The notes beneath the pieces were generated by a model. That model had not been told where the DNA came from and made no database searches. It saw nothing but the letters and a program-made list of their open reading frames with translations. From contig JAHQIY010000005.1 of assembly GCA_019054805.1 (NCBI GenBank), positions 3,703,501 to 3,767,500 of the forward strand: a DNA stretch of 64,000 nt, in the 5' to 3' direction. The first letter of the stretch is position 1. Each line of letters begins with the position of its first letter. Shown here one piece after another: positions 10,192 to 22,599 of this stretch. The translations under genes were made by a program, and so were the position numbers. Origin of the DNA: Brachionus manjavacas (taxonomy: Eukaryota; Rotifera; Eurotatoria; Ploima; Brachionidae).

Positions 10192-13100
10192 GGCCTTCAA
10201 ACAATGCTTTAATACTTGTTTTTGGTCCCACAAATTTATTTGTTATGAACTCTATTTTCAACAATTGCTTAAAATATCCAAATGATTTTAAAACAATTGA
10301 AAATTTGAATGATGATTCAGTAGACAAATTAATAAATGACCAGAACGACAAAAAAAAAATTCTATTCACAACAAGTTTTTCTGATTTCAAATCGGTCATA
10401 TCTAAATGCGAACTGATAATTTACATTCATCTTTCTGAAGAGAAATTTTACACTGAGTCTATTACAAACAGAACATCATACGAGAAATATTCCAAAATTG
10501 TGTGGCCATCTTTTGTGCAAGAATCTAAATTATTACTCGAACACACAGAGAAATGTCCAAGCATTAAAGGCATTTTAATCCTTGACTTTTCAAGATCGCA
10601 CCGGGAGACACTAGAATTATTGAGACAAATTAGCTCGTTTTTTAAATCAGGATATCAAATAGATAAAAAATTCTTGTTAAAATCGAACTTTGTTTATCAA
10701 GAATTGGATTAAAGCTTACCAAGCCGAAATTCAGATCATATTTGGACTACATTCGATAATTTTAGAAAAATACTTTCCAATCAATATTTAAACAAAATAT
10801 CTAAATGCATGGAAGATTTAAATTTAACTAATAGAAATATAAAAAAATAGAGCCATTGATAATCTTATCGACCTTTTATCATTTAAATACAAAAAAATTG
10901 CCGAAGAAAGGAATATTTTTAAAATGATAATTAGTAAAGGAGACACACAAATACCGTATAAGAGAATTTTGAACGAAATCGAATATTTTTGTCAAAATTT
11001 TGATAGCAGAGTAATTGGACTAGCTGATATATTAAACCGAATTACAGATAATTCAAAAAATCGATCACTAGTTCTTAAAGACCCTGAGTATAAGCGTATT
11101 TTGATGAAAATGCTTTCAAATGATAACAAAATAATACAAATCAAAGCTACCGAACTTGTTTTTACAATGTTTAAAGATTCAGCTTTTAGTAATTTTAAAG
11201 GTGCCACCAACAACTGCCTGTTTTTTGACAAAAAAAATAGTCTCCTAGAAAAGCTGCTGAAAATTTTTTTTGTTTCCTGTGAGACCATTTTTTCATGTAC
11301 CAATTATGAACAAGTTACCGAATTGAATTTAGAATACAGGTATTTGAATATATCTTGTCTGAAAGAAATACTTTTAGGCTCTCATGAAAATTTGAGTCGA
11401 ATTGGGATCGATGATTTTCTAAGACTTTCAAATATTTTTGACATGGGTTTACAAGTTTTAAGACAAACAAAGCACAATTTTCAAGCGAGATTATTATCCG
11501 AGCTTGCTTTAATAAAAGGGCTAATTATTAAGACAAATGAAGTCAATTTATTGCAACAAATAAATATTGAAAAATATTTGAGACAAACATTAGTTTTAAT
11601 GAATATTTGCTTGGACGTTCTTGGTAAATTTTGCAAGACTTATCTTTTTATGGTCTATGAAACATTCAACATTTTAATTCTACTTGCTGAGAAAAATTAT
11701 TTCAAGAAGGAAGTAAAATCTTATCAATTCATTGATGAATCTGATTTTTTTGCCAAGAAAAAGCAAATTGGTAATGATTACGAAGATAAAGCTTTAAATA
11801 ATCTAGTCGATTGCTATGATAAATATTTATGCATGGTGCGAAAAAATAACCCAGTGGAAAAGTTTATTAATTTTAACAAAGACCAAGTTAAATTTTCAAT
11901 CAAGTTTAGTCAAATGGAAATTGATTTAGAAAATAAAAGAGAGAACTTGAGGAAAAAAATACACAAATTGAAAAATTCAAAAAATCAAATCGAAAATTTA
12001 ACTAACGACAATAAAAAATAATTTAGACAAATTCAAGGCTAAAATTAACGAAAATTTAAATAATTTTACAATTGAAAACCAGAAACTAATTCAACCACTT
12101 TCTACAACGACTAGCAAAATTGAAATTGACGAAAATAACATAAGATCATCTTTGGATGCAAAAATATTTATTAAAAAAATCGAAGAAAAATACAATAGCA
12201 TCAGTGATTTTCGTCAGTTGATATGTAATTCATTGAAACATTTGACTGATGGTTTGTACTCGTCTAAATATCACTTTATCTATGAGCTAATTCAAAATGT
12301 TGATGATGCCAAATTTGACCAAAATCCATCTCTTAAAATTATAATTCAAAAAGATTCGGTAACTTTTTGCAGCAATGAAAAAGGATTCAGTGTATGCGAC
12401 ATACAAAGCATATGCAGTATATCTGAATCCAAAAAATCAAAAGGTGTAAACATCGGTAACAAAGGTTTAGGCTTTAAATCGGTTTTTTCTGTATGCGATG
12501 AACCAGTCATTTATTCAAAACCATTCTGGCAGTTTTATTTTCTTAAACAAAATGACGAGCTTAGCTATATAACTCCTCATTATTTGGAAAAAATACCAGC
12601 AACTCTTGGTCAAATTAGAGATGAAAATCAATCAATGAATACATTTGTTCATCTAAAATTTAAAAAGATTTTGATTTTAATGAGAATATTGTTAATTTGC
12701 TAGATGCCAATGTTCTTCTGTTCACAAATAAACTTGAACAAATAAGTGTGGAAGATAAAATTTTGTCTTCCACATTTATTTACAAAAACAAATAAAGAGA
12801 TTTAAGAAAAATCCCAGTGACTTTGAGCTTATTCAACTAGATTTGAACGGAAATAAACAATTGGAATTTAAAGTTTTTAACGAGATAATTAAAATTGATG
12901 AAAATTTAGCAAAAAAAGAGGAGCTAGCTTCCGAAGAAATCAAGTTATCCATTGCTTTTCCAAATAAGCTATCTGATTTGAATAGCCATTCGGTTTATTC
13001 AATTTTTCCAGTTGAAAAAGAAGACATCAAGTGGCCTTTTTTGATTAATACCTATTGGACTTTAGTTACTAATAGAGAAAATATTAAAATGTGCAAGTAA

Positions 13101-13346
13101 CATTGAAATAGTTGAAAACTTAAAACTCAATAAAAAAGATTTGGAATACTTTATGGATTTAAAAGAGTTTTGTGTCGAAGACATTTTGTGTATTTTTGAT
13201 GAAAAAAATAATTGTGAGAGAATTCATAGATGGATTGATGGTCGATCAACTCAATGGTGGAGTGATTTTTTCTATGAACTGCTATCAAAAAAAGTAAATT
13301 TGGATAGATCGAAATATAGAATATTTCAATTGCGAGAACCAATAAG
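10192..13346 (+). pseudogene. NO VEIN/sacsin-like protein, N-terminal half with GHKL ATPase
   Basis: Open frames 10245-10712, 10924-12021, 12152-12703, 12843-13100 and 13141-13346 form one interrupted protein. The 12152 segment is a GHKL (HSP90-type) ATPase: N-box YELIQNVDDAKF (its residues 44-55), a G1-like NEKGFS, and G2 GNKGLGFKSV (102-111). The FLINTYWTLVTNRENI strand further on is typical of NO VEIN-type proteins (family knowledge: plant NO VEIN and related animal proteins pair this ATPase with a C-terminal DUF3883). The upstream 365-residue segment is helical and charged, with a coiled-coil end. Frame changes occur near 10710, 10850, 12020, 12664, 12790, 13097 and 13130, nearly all in A runs. 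The last exon ends ATAAG before GTAAAA (13347). That donor is phase-compatible with the acceptor at 15341. Confidence 0.75.
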
Positions 13347-15341
13347 GTAAAAATCAGTAAAAGTGTTTAAGCCGAATTAATGATATTCAAGATGAGATTT
13401 TTTTTTATTTTGATCTAAAATTTAAAAAAATTAAAATTCTTATAAACTGTAAAAAATGTGCAATGTCATACACAGTATGTGATAATTTTGAACTTTAACA
13501 TTTAAAAAACACAACAAAAACCAATAATTTCAAAATCAGCACATTCTGTGTAGACTTTTACACATATTTTTAATTAAATATAAAAATTTCAGAATTTAAA
13601 TTTTTTTTTCAAAAAGCTTTTCAATTATGTTTGATTAATTAACTATAAATATATGAACTTTAAAGACTAAAAAAAGAAATTTTAGATTCTCATGTCATTT
13701 GATTCATGCGAATTTAGCTACCATAGAAGATATCCTTGTAAGACTTCTCTGCAAGCATACTTGCTGTAGGTATTACTTATTATTTTAACTATTAATTTGT
13801 TCGGTAAAAAATACAGACCTGCATTAAGTCATAATCTATAGTCAATCCTTTTTTCAATTAAGATTTAGAAAATAAAAAGATTAAAATAAGAACCCTTACT
13901 CATGTATCATTAAAAATAAGTTTATTAAATTATAATTAAAATTTAAAATATTTTCCAAAATTATTTCTTGAAATTTTCGATTTCATAATTCCTAAATTGT
14001 AATAAAATTTGATGCGGAAAGTGTGATTAAATTATCAATACAATTGAGTTACTTAAAATTTGGTGGGCGTTCAATAAATTTTTTGTAAAACTTTGAAAAA
14101 TAAATTAAGAATGTTGTTGTTCTCTCGTAGTTGTAAGACTACAACACCGACAATATTTTCTTTTCTTTATTATTTGTATTATAATTTAATAGTTGTATAA
14201 ATTAAAATATTTATTTTAGGTTTATAACAAGAATTTTTTTTTACTTTTTTTTTATCTTTTTAATTAATTATTTATTTAAAAATTAAAAACTTAATTTAGA
14301 AAAAATATCAATTTAAGTGGCTAACCGCACAAAATTTGGTAGTATTTTTTAGGCCGTTTTTTTTGGAAATCCAAAAAATAGAGAAATAATGTAATTACTT
14401 TAGCAGAGTTTTATTTGACTTAAAATCAAATCAATAAGATTTATTTCATTTCAATGAACGCCTTAAAGGCGATTGAAAATAAAAATAAAATGTAATAAAT
14501 AAGACTAAGTGTTAGTGTTTTCTAACAAAATTGAATAAAATATTTTATTTAATCGTAAATATATTTTAATTTCAAAAATTGATAAAACTAAAATAGTTTC
14601 AATGTTTATTGGAATCGATTTCGGGACAAAATTAATTATCGAAAATAAATTGTGCTATGGAATTATTCACCCAAATGAGGCTTATTGGGAATGAATAATA
14701 AGAATTAAAATTCACACTCACACTTGATCACGTATAATATTTATACGTATAATTTCACGTATAATATGATCAAAATGCAATTCTTTTAAATGACAAAAAA
14801 TTGACATAAAAAAAGAATTTTAAATTTTTTTAATTTTTCGCTAAATTAACTGGGTACCTATCACTCAAACTCACACTCTCACCCAAAAAAATGGCAAAAA
14901 TTGTTTTATTGTGCTCTTTTTTGGTTTATATCGCAATTAATATGTTTCTTGAGCCAAAAAATTGCCTTTAAAGATACTTTCTTATTTTTTAATTTATCTA
15001 TAATGTAATTTTTGAATGTGTTTTTATCTCTAAGTTAAAATAAAAAAATTTAAATAAGATTTTTAAAAGATTAGTAACATTAGTTTTATTACATCATCAT
15101 ATTAAATCAGTAAAATATTTTTAATTTAATGGAATTATTGTGCTCATTTTTAGTCTTAGAATTCATATTTCAGAGAAAAAAATAAAGAAATAATATTGAA
15201 AGAATAAGAATTGAAAATTTCTAAACTTTAAAGAATGCTATTTTAAAAAATAGCATAAAAAACAAAAATAAAAGGACACTATAAAATTGAATTTTTCAAC
15301 TATATATTTAATTTTTGATTTATAAAATTTTTATCTTTAAG
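13347..15341 (+). other. Probable 2-kb intron linking ATPase and nuclease halves
   Basis: GTAAAA at 13347 and TCTTTAAG ending at 15341 give a phase-2 join that keeps the frame (AG+T, Ser, then YDSKDK). The left part (13347-14409) is unique. The right part (14410-15341) is the start of the duplicated unit. The duplication breakpoint therefore lies within the intron. No genes are seen inside apart from a foldback repeat and the small HSP70-like frame at 14602. Confidence 0.55.
13447..13577. repeat. Small foldback element (about 130 bp)
   Basis: CACAGTATGTGATAATTTTG near 13471-13492 is mirrored by the reverse complement of the TTTCAAAATCAGCACATTCTGTG stretch near 13528-13550, with about three mismatches in 22. 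Weaker pairing extends outwards through TGTAAAAAATGTG and CACATATTTTTA. This is likely a short inverted-repeat (MITE-like) insertion or relic in the intron. Confidence 0.5.
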
Positions 15342-18037
15342 TTATGATTCAAAAGATAAACGCAAATATAACAAATTAACTAATTTAGAAGGAAATACAA
15401 TTTATTTTACAACTTTACATCATCAATTAAAAACATGGAGAAAAGAAATTTCAATTATTGAAACTCGAAATATCAATGAGGCTGAATATTTAAGATTTCT
15501 TCAAATACAAGACATAGAGCCCGAAAATATGATTGAAATAATCATAGCCTCGCATAAAAAAGGATGCATATCAGAAATTGATTGTATTTGGAACGATTTA
15601 GAATTTTTGAAAAATCATTTTGATATTTTCAAAGATGTTTTGTTCGATGATGTTTTGTCGTTAACAGTGCCTGTGATCGGTGGTCTTTTACCACTTAAAT
15701 ATTCAAAAATCCCAACTTTATTATGTTTTGATCTATCTTTTCTTACCTGTGATGACAGAATAATTAATTTTTCAAGTTTGAAAAAGGCTTTTTCCAACTA
15801 TGAAATATTAGAATGGGAACACTTTTTCATTAATTTAGGACTTGATCTTCCAGACTTAAATGCATTGGACACAAATGACATTTTTCTTAGACCATTAGTA
15901 GATTATGATGAAAGAGAATCTGAATTGGCTTTAAAAATTCTTAATTCGAATGTAAATTTGGTCAATTTTATTAAGCTTCTTCCAATTAAATGCTCAATGG
16001 AGTCATGTTCAATAAAGCACCAAACGGTACATCTTAATTCAATACATTTGCTTAATTCTCATTGCATTAAAGTTCCCTACCATGCCATGAATTTAGCAGA
16101 AAAAATGGGAATACACACAAAACTAAATACGAGTTTATGCATAAATTCTTTAGAAGCATTGGTATTAGAAAATAACAAATTCTCTGATGAGTACTTGAAA
16201 TGGTTCGCTAGATTACAAGAAATTTCAGGAGACTTTTTTTTTGAGGATGATATCCAGCACAAAAAGTTGATATGTCTAAAGAATTTATATCAAGAAAAAG
16301 AATTTTATTCTCCTAATCAAGTCTATGTGAGCGGTAATAATCAGGTGATAGAAATCCTTGGAAAATACAAAACAGTCATAAACGAAAAATTGAATAGAGA
16401 ATTTTTAGAATTTGAACATTTATTGATAAAATTGGGATTTAAAAATGAACCAAATATACAGGATCTAATTGAATTGATTTTTTTGATGGATCAAGATGAA
16501 GAAATATTTTTTAACCAAAATTTTTTGGGCAATGTAACTTTTAAAGGACAGAATGCGTTAAAATCAATTTATTTATATTTGGAAAATTTACTTCAAAAAA
16601 AGCAAACATTTACCAGCCGATCAACTGGGAAACAAGATTGAATTTAAAGGAAATAATTAATAATTCATTGGACAAATATTTAAATGAATTAAAATCACTG
16701 CCCGTTTTGACTGTTGATAATAAATTAATTCGAAGTGAAATTTTAAAAGAAAAAATTTTAGTAGCGTCCTTGAATGATCAGGTAAGCAAATTGTTTCAAA
16801 AAAGAAAATTCAAGCACTTATTTTGTATGCAATAGTGAAGTTGCTATGAATTGTCCATTTTTAATGTCAATAATAGGATGTATTTATTTGGAGCCCAATT
16901 CTGTAATAAGATTGTCTCATCAGACTAACAACATGGAGATAATTTATCCATTGATTACTGAAATGGTCAAAATCAATTCAGATTTAGAAAAAATTGAAAT
17001 TTTGAATGTTGTTTATATTGGAGCCGATTTGGTTTATGATCCTCTTTTAAATAGAATTCGAAAAAAAGATATTCATTTAATTGATTCACTAAAAACTCTT
17101 AGTTTACACTCATTTGATTCTTTGCTTTTAGATAACGATACTTTACTTTGCTCAACTAAACTATCAAATAAAAGTGGATTTATGTCTGTTTACCAGAGAG
17201 GACTGGGAGAATTGTTGAGTCTAAATTTCCCAAATGAGAATATCGAACAAAAACTTAATTGTTGCATGCAAAATTTGGATAGAAATTTTGAAAGCCTAAG
17301 ACAAAGATTCCACAATTGGTCAAAGGGATCAACAGAAGATTCATTTTATGACATGGATCAAATTTCCTTTCTAGAAAAAAAATTTGCCAAATGATCATGT
17401 AGCGGCAAATAAAAATAATAGTTTGAGTGAGGAAAAATTATACAAACAAAGAATTTTGCAAATTATTAGTAAACTACCTGGTATAAATAGACCTAATGAG
17501 TATCATATAAGAAAAAAATATAAAAGTAATATGTCATCTGATAGATTGATCGAGATCGGTAAAAAAGCCGAAACATTTTTTTATCACTTTCTAAATTTTA
17601 TCTACCCCGGATCGTTTGAATGGGTTTCATCGTTAAAAAAAGGAATTTTTATCAATAATTTTGGCTTTGATGATAGATTAGGCTATGATTTTGTAGTCAA
17701 CTTTGATAATAAGAAAATATTTTCGCCACAAGGCAAAAAGTGTTTAATTGAAGTAAAAGGATTCGGCGATGAATGGCAAGGAAATTTTTTCTTTACTAAA
17801 AAACAATTAAATGCATTTAAACTTGCTGAAAAAGCTGATGATACAGATTATATAATTGTCGTAATAGATAATTTAAACAATTTGTCTAAGGCAAGAATAG
17901 CGGAGATTTTTTGCCTAAATGAAAATCCAGATATTTTGCGTCTCGAATCAGAAGTCTTTAAAGCAAGTATTTATCTGAGAACAAGTGACTTTGGGTCTTC
18001 GAGCAATTTTTCGTCATTGTCAGATATTTTAAATTGA
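15342..18037 (+). pseudogene. NO VEIN-like protein, C-terminal half with DUF3883 nuclease-like domain
   Basis: Follows the intron from the ATPase half. The first block is open to 16641 (370 residues from the Met at 15529, with about 60 more codons open upstream). It contains VPVIGGLLPLKY and a long helical region of unknown function. A frame change near 16637 leads into 16638-17394. That block has an extra A in the run near 16800 (absent in copy 2) and an A run near 17383 that is two bases short of in-frame. The last 217 residues are DUF3883: LIEIGKKAETFF, W-x-S strand, GYDF and IEVKG with Asp102, Glu123 and Lys125, then FFFTKKQLNAF. By family knowledge this is a PD-(D/E)XK nuclease-like fold; cleavage activity is inferred only. 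The disruptions make it a pseudogene unless they are assembly errors in the repeat. Confidence 0.8.
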
Positions 18038-18475
18038 ATTTTAGCTTTTCTATGTAGCTTGAAAATAATTCAAAATTTATCTTCAATTTTTTATTGTTAA
18101 AAAGACGGTGCCCTTTCCCATTAAAACTTAATTTTGAAGATAAAGAAAATTAAATAAAAAATTAAAAAAACATTTTTTGTAGAATTTTTTATTGACTTTT
18201 TGAGAGAAAATTCGTATAAAACATAATTGATTATAAAAGTTACCTTACAACTTTAGTTTTACAATAAGATCGTTCGTAATAAGAGTAGAGTTTCACTACG
18301 GCATGGTGGGGATTATATAAACACTAAAAGGCGTATTGTTTGTTCAAAATGTGAATCTTCAGACCTTTTTTAATAAAAAAAAAAAAATTTAAACATATTC
18401 TTGATTGTGTTATAACAGAATTCAGAGATCGAATTTCCTAAGTAAAAACAAACCCACCACTCGGTGATGTTAAAT

Positions 18476-20190
18476 AAGGACAGATGGTGCTAGTGTGGGG
18501 CTACAAATTATTACCGAACGCGAGGAAAACTAGGTACTCATCAAAAAAAAAATTGATATCTCATAAAAATCTAAATTATTTCGAAGCAAACTTCTTGGGC
18601 ATAAATGATGAATTGATGAATCAGGACTTGGCTAGATTTTTAAAAAATTTTGACGCGAGTCAAATGTTTGATGTATTTACATAAGAACTGATTTAGATAT
18701 CATTCCGCAATTCCCCAAATAAAAGCTTTATAAAAACAGAACAAGGCCAAAATTCCTTAATAGTGAAATTAAAAAAATGGTTAAACTAAAAAACAAGCTC
18801 TGGTATAGATTCAAGAAGACGTTTTACCAAAATAATCTTATGTGTTTTTGTATTTATCAAAAATCCAGAAATGAATGCTCGATATCAATCAGAATAGGTA
18901 TTAATGACTTGGAGCTATTCGTGACAAAACAGGCAAAAAAAAACGAAACTTATCTATAGCTACATAAATAGTAAAAGAAAAATTAGTATTTAGCTTGATG
19001 CATTAGAAAATGAGGGAAAATAATTAACAAAACGTGAAAATATTGTAAATATATTAAATTATTTATTTAAATCGGCTTTCAACTTTCCGAGCGAAAAACA
19101 GGACGATATTCATTTTCTTTAAAATTACAGTCTGTTTCCATAAATTAGACCCGATCGTCATCTTTAAGCCATACAAAATTAAGGTCACATAAAACTCTGA
19201 AAAATCTTCTGGACCGGACACAATGCATCCTTTGATGCTTAAATATAGCAATAAAGCATTCTGTTTTTCGTTTTAATTAATATTTATAAAATCGTTTAAT
19301 GAACTACCAAAATAATGGAAGACAGCAAATTTATCTCCTATTAATAATAGTGGAACAAAATTGGACATTAAAAATAATAAATCGGTTTCGCTATTTCAAA
19401 AAAAATTGACATTGTCTATACTGACTTGTCAAAGGCCTCAACTACTGTCTAGTGTCTCAGATATGCATATGACTTGAAATTAATTGATCTCTCCAAATTC
19501 ACGAAATAAGGATCATTGAAAATTCTATTAGACCACGATCTTTGAAATGGGCAGATAATTAGTTAGCAAATCTAACCGGAAAAATTATAAAGCTTTATAT
19601 CTAGGAAAGAGAAAAGAAAAAAACGAAAACTGAATATCAAATCAAATTTTATCTCATTTCCTACAGGAGATAACAGAAAAAAATATTTCGGTATTTTTAT
19701 TAAAAATGAATTAAAATAGAATAAACAATGTGCTGTAGCTGTAGCAGCTATAAAAGCTAACCGAATTATGGGTCTGATAAGATATTCTTTTTAGGGAATC
19801 TTAGCCTAGAATCATTAAGACTTCCCTATATTTCAATTGTGAGACCCCATCTGGAGAATTCAGTACGAACCTGGAGCCCGAATTAAAAAACAGGCATTAA
19901 AATTCTTGAAAAAGTACAAAGAAGAGTAACAAAACTGCCTGATTCTACTAGAATTAAGTCTTATGGAAACAGATTGAAATACTTAAATCTTATGAGTCTA
20001 AAAAATATTTCAAATTCAAATGGTTTTGAAAGAGTATCATTAAATAAATGGTATCAATTTCGTTAGTAGTGCAATAAACCTAAGAAGACCTATGAGAATA
20101 GACTGGTAGAGAAGAAAATCGCAGAAGCTCATTAAGATATAATTTCTTTACAAATCGCTTTGTAAAATTATGAAACAGTTTATCAGTGAA
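18476..20190 (+). mobile_element. Decayed non-LTR retrotransposon (LINE), downstream copy
   Basis: Same relic as at 7850-9560 with a handful of A-run differences. It holds the KLWYRFKKT linker (about 18783), the IVYTDLSKAS catalytic-block remnant (about 19410) and post-RT fragments (19830-20020). It is not capable of retrotransposition. Confidence 0.7.
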
Positions 20191-20203
20191 TGCTTTTAAT
20201 GCA

Positions 20204-20290
20204 AAAATGAATTAAAATCACTGCTCATTTTGTCTATTGATAATGAATTAACTCGAATAGAAAATTTTGTTTTAGAAGAAAAAATATTGT
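20204..20290 (+). repeat. Diverged NOV-like exon fragment at right duplication edge
   Basis: Matches 6056-6140 / 16683-16770 with scattered substitutions, running a little further than its counterpart at 9581-9640 (GAAGAAAAAATATTGT versus AAAGAAAAAATTTTAG in the exon). It represents another, older copy of the gene. Confidence 0.65.
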
Positions 20291-20482
20291 TTTTCTCAAA
20301 ATATAAAAATAATTTCCTTAATTCATTTGATAAACTGTGCTTTTTTAAAATTTTGTACCTGAATAAGAATTAATGGCATCTAATTTTTAAAGGATTTATT
20401 TTCGATTAAATTTAAAAATAAAATAAGTTTAAATACAAAATAAGAATAATTAAAATTTTGACCACGATTTTTTCTTTTTTGC

Positions 20483-21912
20483 TTATTCTTTTAGCTTTTG
20501 TATAATAACAGCATTCAAAAGATTGGCTTCCTTTAGACTTAGAGTTTCATCAGCAATCTCTTTATTAGGAAATGATGTCATCAAAGAATAATCTCGAGAA
20601 GTATACTCTGGTCTTGCTCTTAAAAAAAATATTCAAGATAAATTAATTTACAAACCAATATAAAACTTACCTATTTATATAATTTCTCAAATCACTAATT
20701 TTATGAGTTTGGTTTGCTTTGATGATCAATCTTTAAGAAATTATTTTACTTAACAAAAAGATAAGTTTATCTGAATTTATTTACCTTGAACCATTTGATA
20801 AGCGAACCTGTATTTGAGTTGTTGGTTTTGATTCATCCAAATTGATTTCTCGTTTGGCATTGTCTTCGTTATTTTTAGCTTCATCTGCTGAAGTAGTTGA
20901 GACAACATTGGGAGTAGGACTTCCAAGTTTATATCCATCGTTGTAAAGCACATATTTTTTTTTAGGCGGAACAAAATCTTCATCTCTATGATCTTGCATG
21001 TCCAATTGAACCTCACCGCCTTGAGCTTGATTTATAAGTTCTCGAGGTAATTCGCCTCTTTGAATAGCTTGTAAAAATTCTTTATTCTTTGGATCTTCGT
21101 AAGACCTCAACTGACCATCGTCTATATTAAATCCGTTTTTCCATAATTTCAAAACACTAGCTTTCTATAGGAGTATTAAAATCTGGAATTTTTATTCGAA
21201 AAGAACTTAAGATATACCGGAGGTTTTGGTGGTTCTGGGCCTCTGATAATTTCTTGTGGCTCATTTCCAGTTCCTAAACGGTATCCTGTGCCATAAACGG
21301 TCGGACCTTTGCTTTTGTTTTGTTCACTTGAATCGACCACTTGAGCACCATGTCTAAAAAACATTCAAAAACATGACTAATAATTTATTTTATTATACTC
21401 TTTAGCTTTTTGGAATAAATTTTTAATCAATTCTTCAGGATTGTTCTTTGAGGGACCAAGAATTTGCTGACCACTTGTTTGAGAACCGCCAGCATAAAAT
21501 GCTTGGCCTTGTTCATCTGGTTTTTCGTCATCATCTTCGTCTCTTAATGTATGAATTTTTGGCCCAGAACCTCTTGGTAAAGACGCCTTTTTAGGCTCAC
21601 TAGGCTTCTGAAATGATCTTGAAGATGGCTCATAATCATCATCATCGTCGTCGTCATCACCTTCATCTATTCCATGGGTTTCTAGAGACTCCATTGGTTG
21701 TACCAGTTCATTTTCACCATTTTCATAAAAGCTGCCAATCGCATTCTAAAAACATGATTATCATCACATGAGAAAAATATTTGTAGAAAATTCTAAATAT
21801 TTACTTCAATGTCTCCATTGGATGCTTCTAAAAAAAATCTTGCCCTGTCTCTAGTGGCACCGGTTACAGCACAAAAACTATCTATTCTTTCGTCTGTTAT
21901 GTAAGATGACAT
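20483..21912 (-). CDS. NSFL1C: NSFL1 cofactor p47 (UBA-SEP-UBX p97 adaptor)
   Basis: The six-exon model, transcribed leftward, is 21805-21912, 21399-21745, 21218-21353, 20785-21164, 20671-20730 and 20483-20618. All introns are short GT-AG and phases agree, giving 388 residues (vertebrate p47 is about 370). Residues 1-45 are a UBA-like domain (RIDSFCAVTGATRDRARFFL). An acidic Asp run follows, then FYAGGS and QQILGP motifs typical of p47. The SEP domain starts near 199 (VLKLWKNGFNIDDGQLRSY, DMQDHRDEDFVPPKK). The UBX domain fills 312-388, with SFPNKEIAD near its end. Family knowledge: p47 is the p97/VCP adaptor for Golgi and ER membrane fusion. The frame has no breaks. The start ATG at 21912 begins the UBA domain directly. 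Confidence 0.95.
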
Positions 21913-22212
21913 TTTAAAATTTGAAATTAATTCTATTTGAAATTTGTGCTCGCAAATAAAAGGTCTAATTGAGCATTCTTAAATTTATAAATTGTTTGCA
22001 TTCTTCTTATTTTTTAAAGTTAAGAAATTATTTTAAAAAAAATTAAGCTTAACTAAGCTAACTTTTCAGTATCGTTTGTTTTTGAATGTAAAAAATATCC
22101 ATTAGAAAAAAACAAAAGCATTCAATGGCTTTCAATGATCGTTATAGTTATTAAGTGTGTTTAATTTAATTAATTGCATAGAAATATAAACCTTGCCAAT
22201 TGTCATCAGTAA

Positions 22213-22220
22213 TGACGTCA
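22213..22220. promoter_or_regulatory. CRE-type palindrome TGACGTCA upstream of p47
   Basis: A perfect CREB/ATF consensus palindrome lies about 300 bases upstream of the p47 start codon, in a GC-richer patch (22190-22330). The position suits a promoter element, but a single 8-base match is weak evidence. Confidence 0.3.
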
Positions 22221-22439
22221 AATCCATCAAAGATTATTATTAACTGGAAATAGTGGCAGCAGATCATCAGCCTGCATGAATGCGCTTCTCATGGATCGTA
22301 GAGAATAGAGCTCGCTTACTCTCACAGTCATCAATAATAATAATATGAAAATAATAAAATTTTATTATTTTATAAAAAATTGATTAAATATTGGTAAATT
22401 TAGTTGTGATACCCCAATTATTGAATAAAATGCCCCGAA

Positions 22440-22590
22440 TGTTAAATATAATTTATTTGTTTTTCTGTACCGAGCTTGAGCTCCTTCAGAATTAAAAAAG
22501 AAAAAGAATAAAATAACAAAATAAATTAAAATAACAATAAAGTAAATAGGATAAAAAAAAAACTTAAGAAAAGATAAATAGATACCCAAA
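22440..22590 (-). mobile_element. 3' tail fragment of the minus-strand LINE family
   Basis: CTGTACCGAGCTTGAGCTCC followed by TTCAGAATTA, and then AATAAAGTAAATAGG, match the 3' untranslated end of the LINE at 50237-54805 (50251-50330). The fragment is 5'-truncated to little more than the tail, the usual outcome of aborted reverse transcription. The LINE sense strand is minus. Confidence 0.75.
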
Positions 22591-22599
22591 AAATAACAA

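Larger units (their letters stand above)
14410..20263 (+). repeat. Large direct duplication, downstream copy (about 5.86 kb)
   Basis: Partner of 3782-9640, with an offset of about 10,623-10,628 bases that drifts by small A/T-run indels. It contains the same order: lead, NOV-like C-terminal half, 3' flank and LINE relic. Its right edge lies only 220 bases from the stop codon of the p47 gene. Confidence 0.95.
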
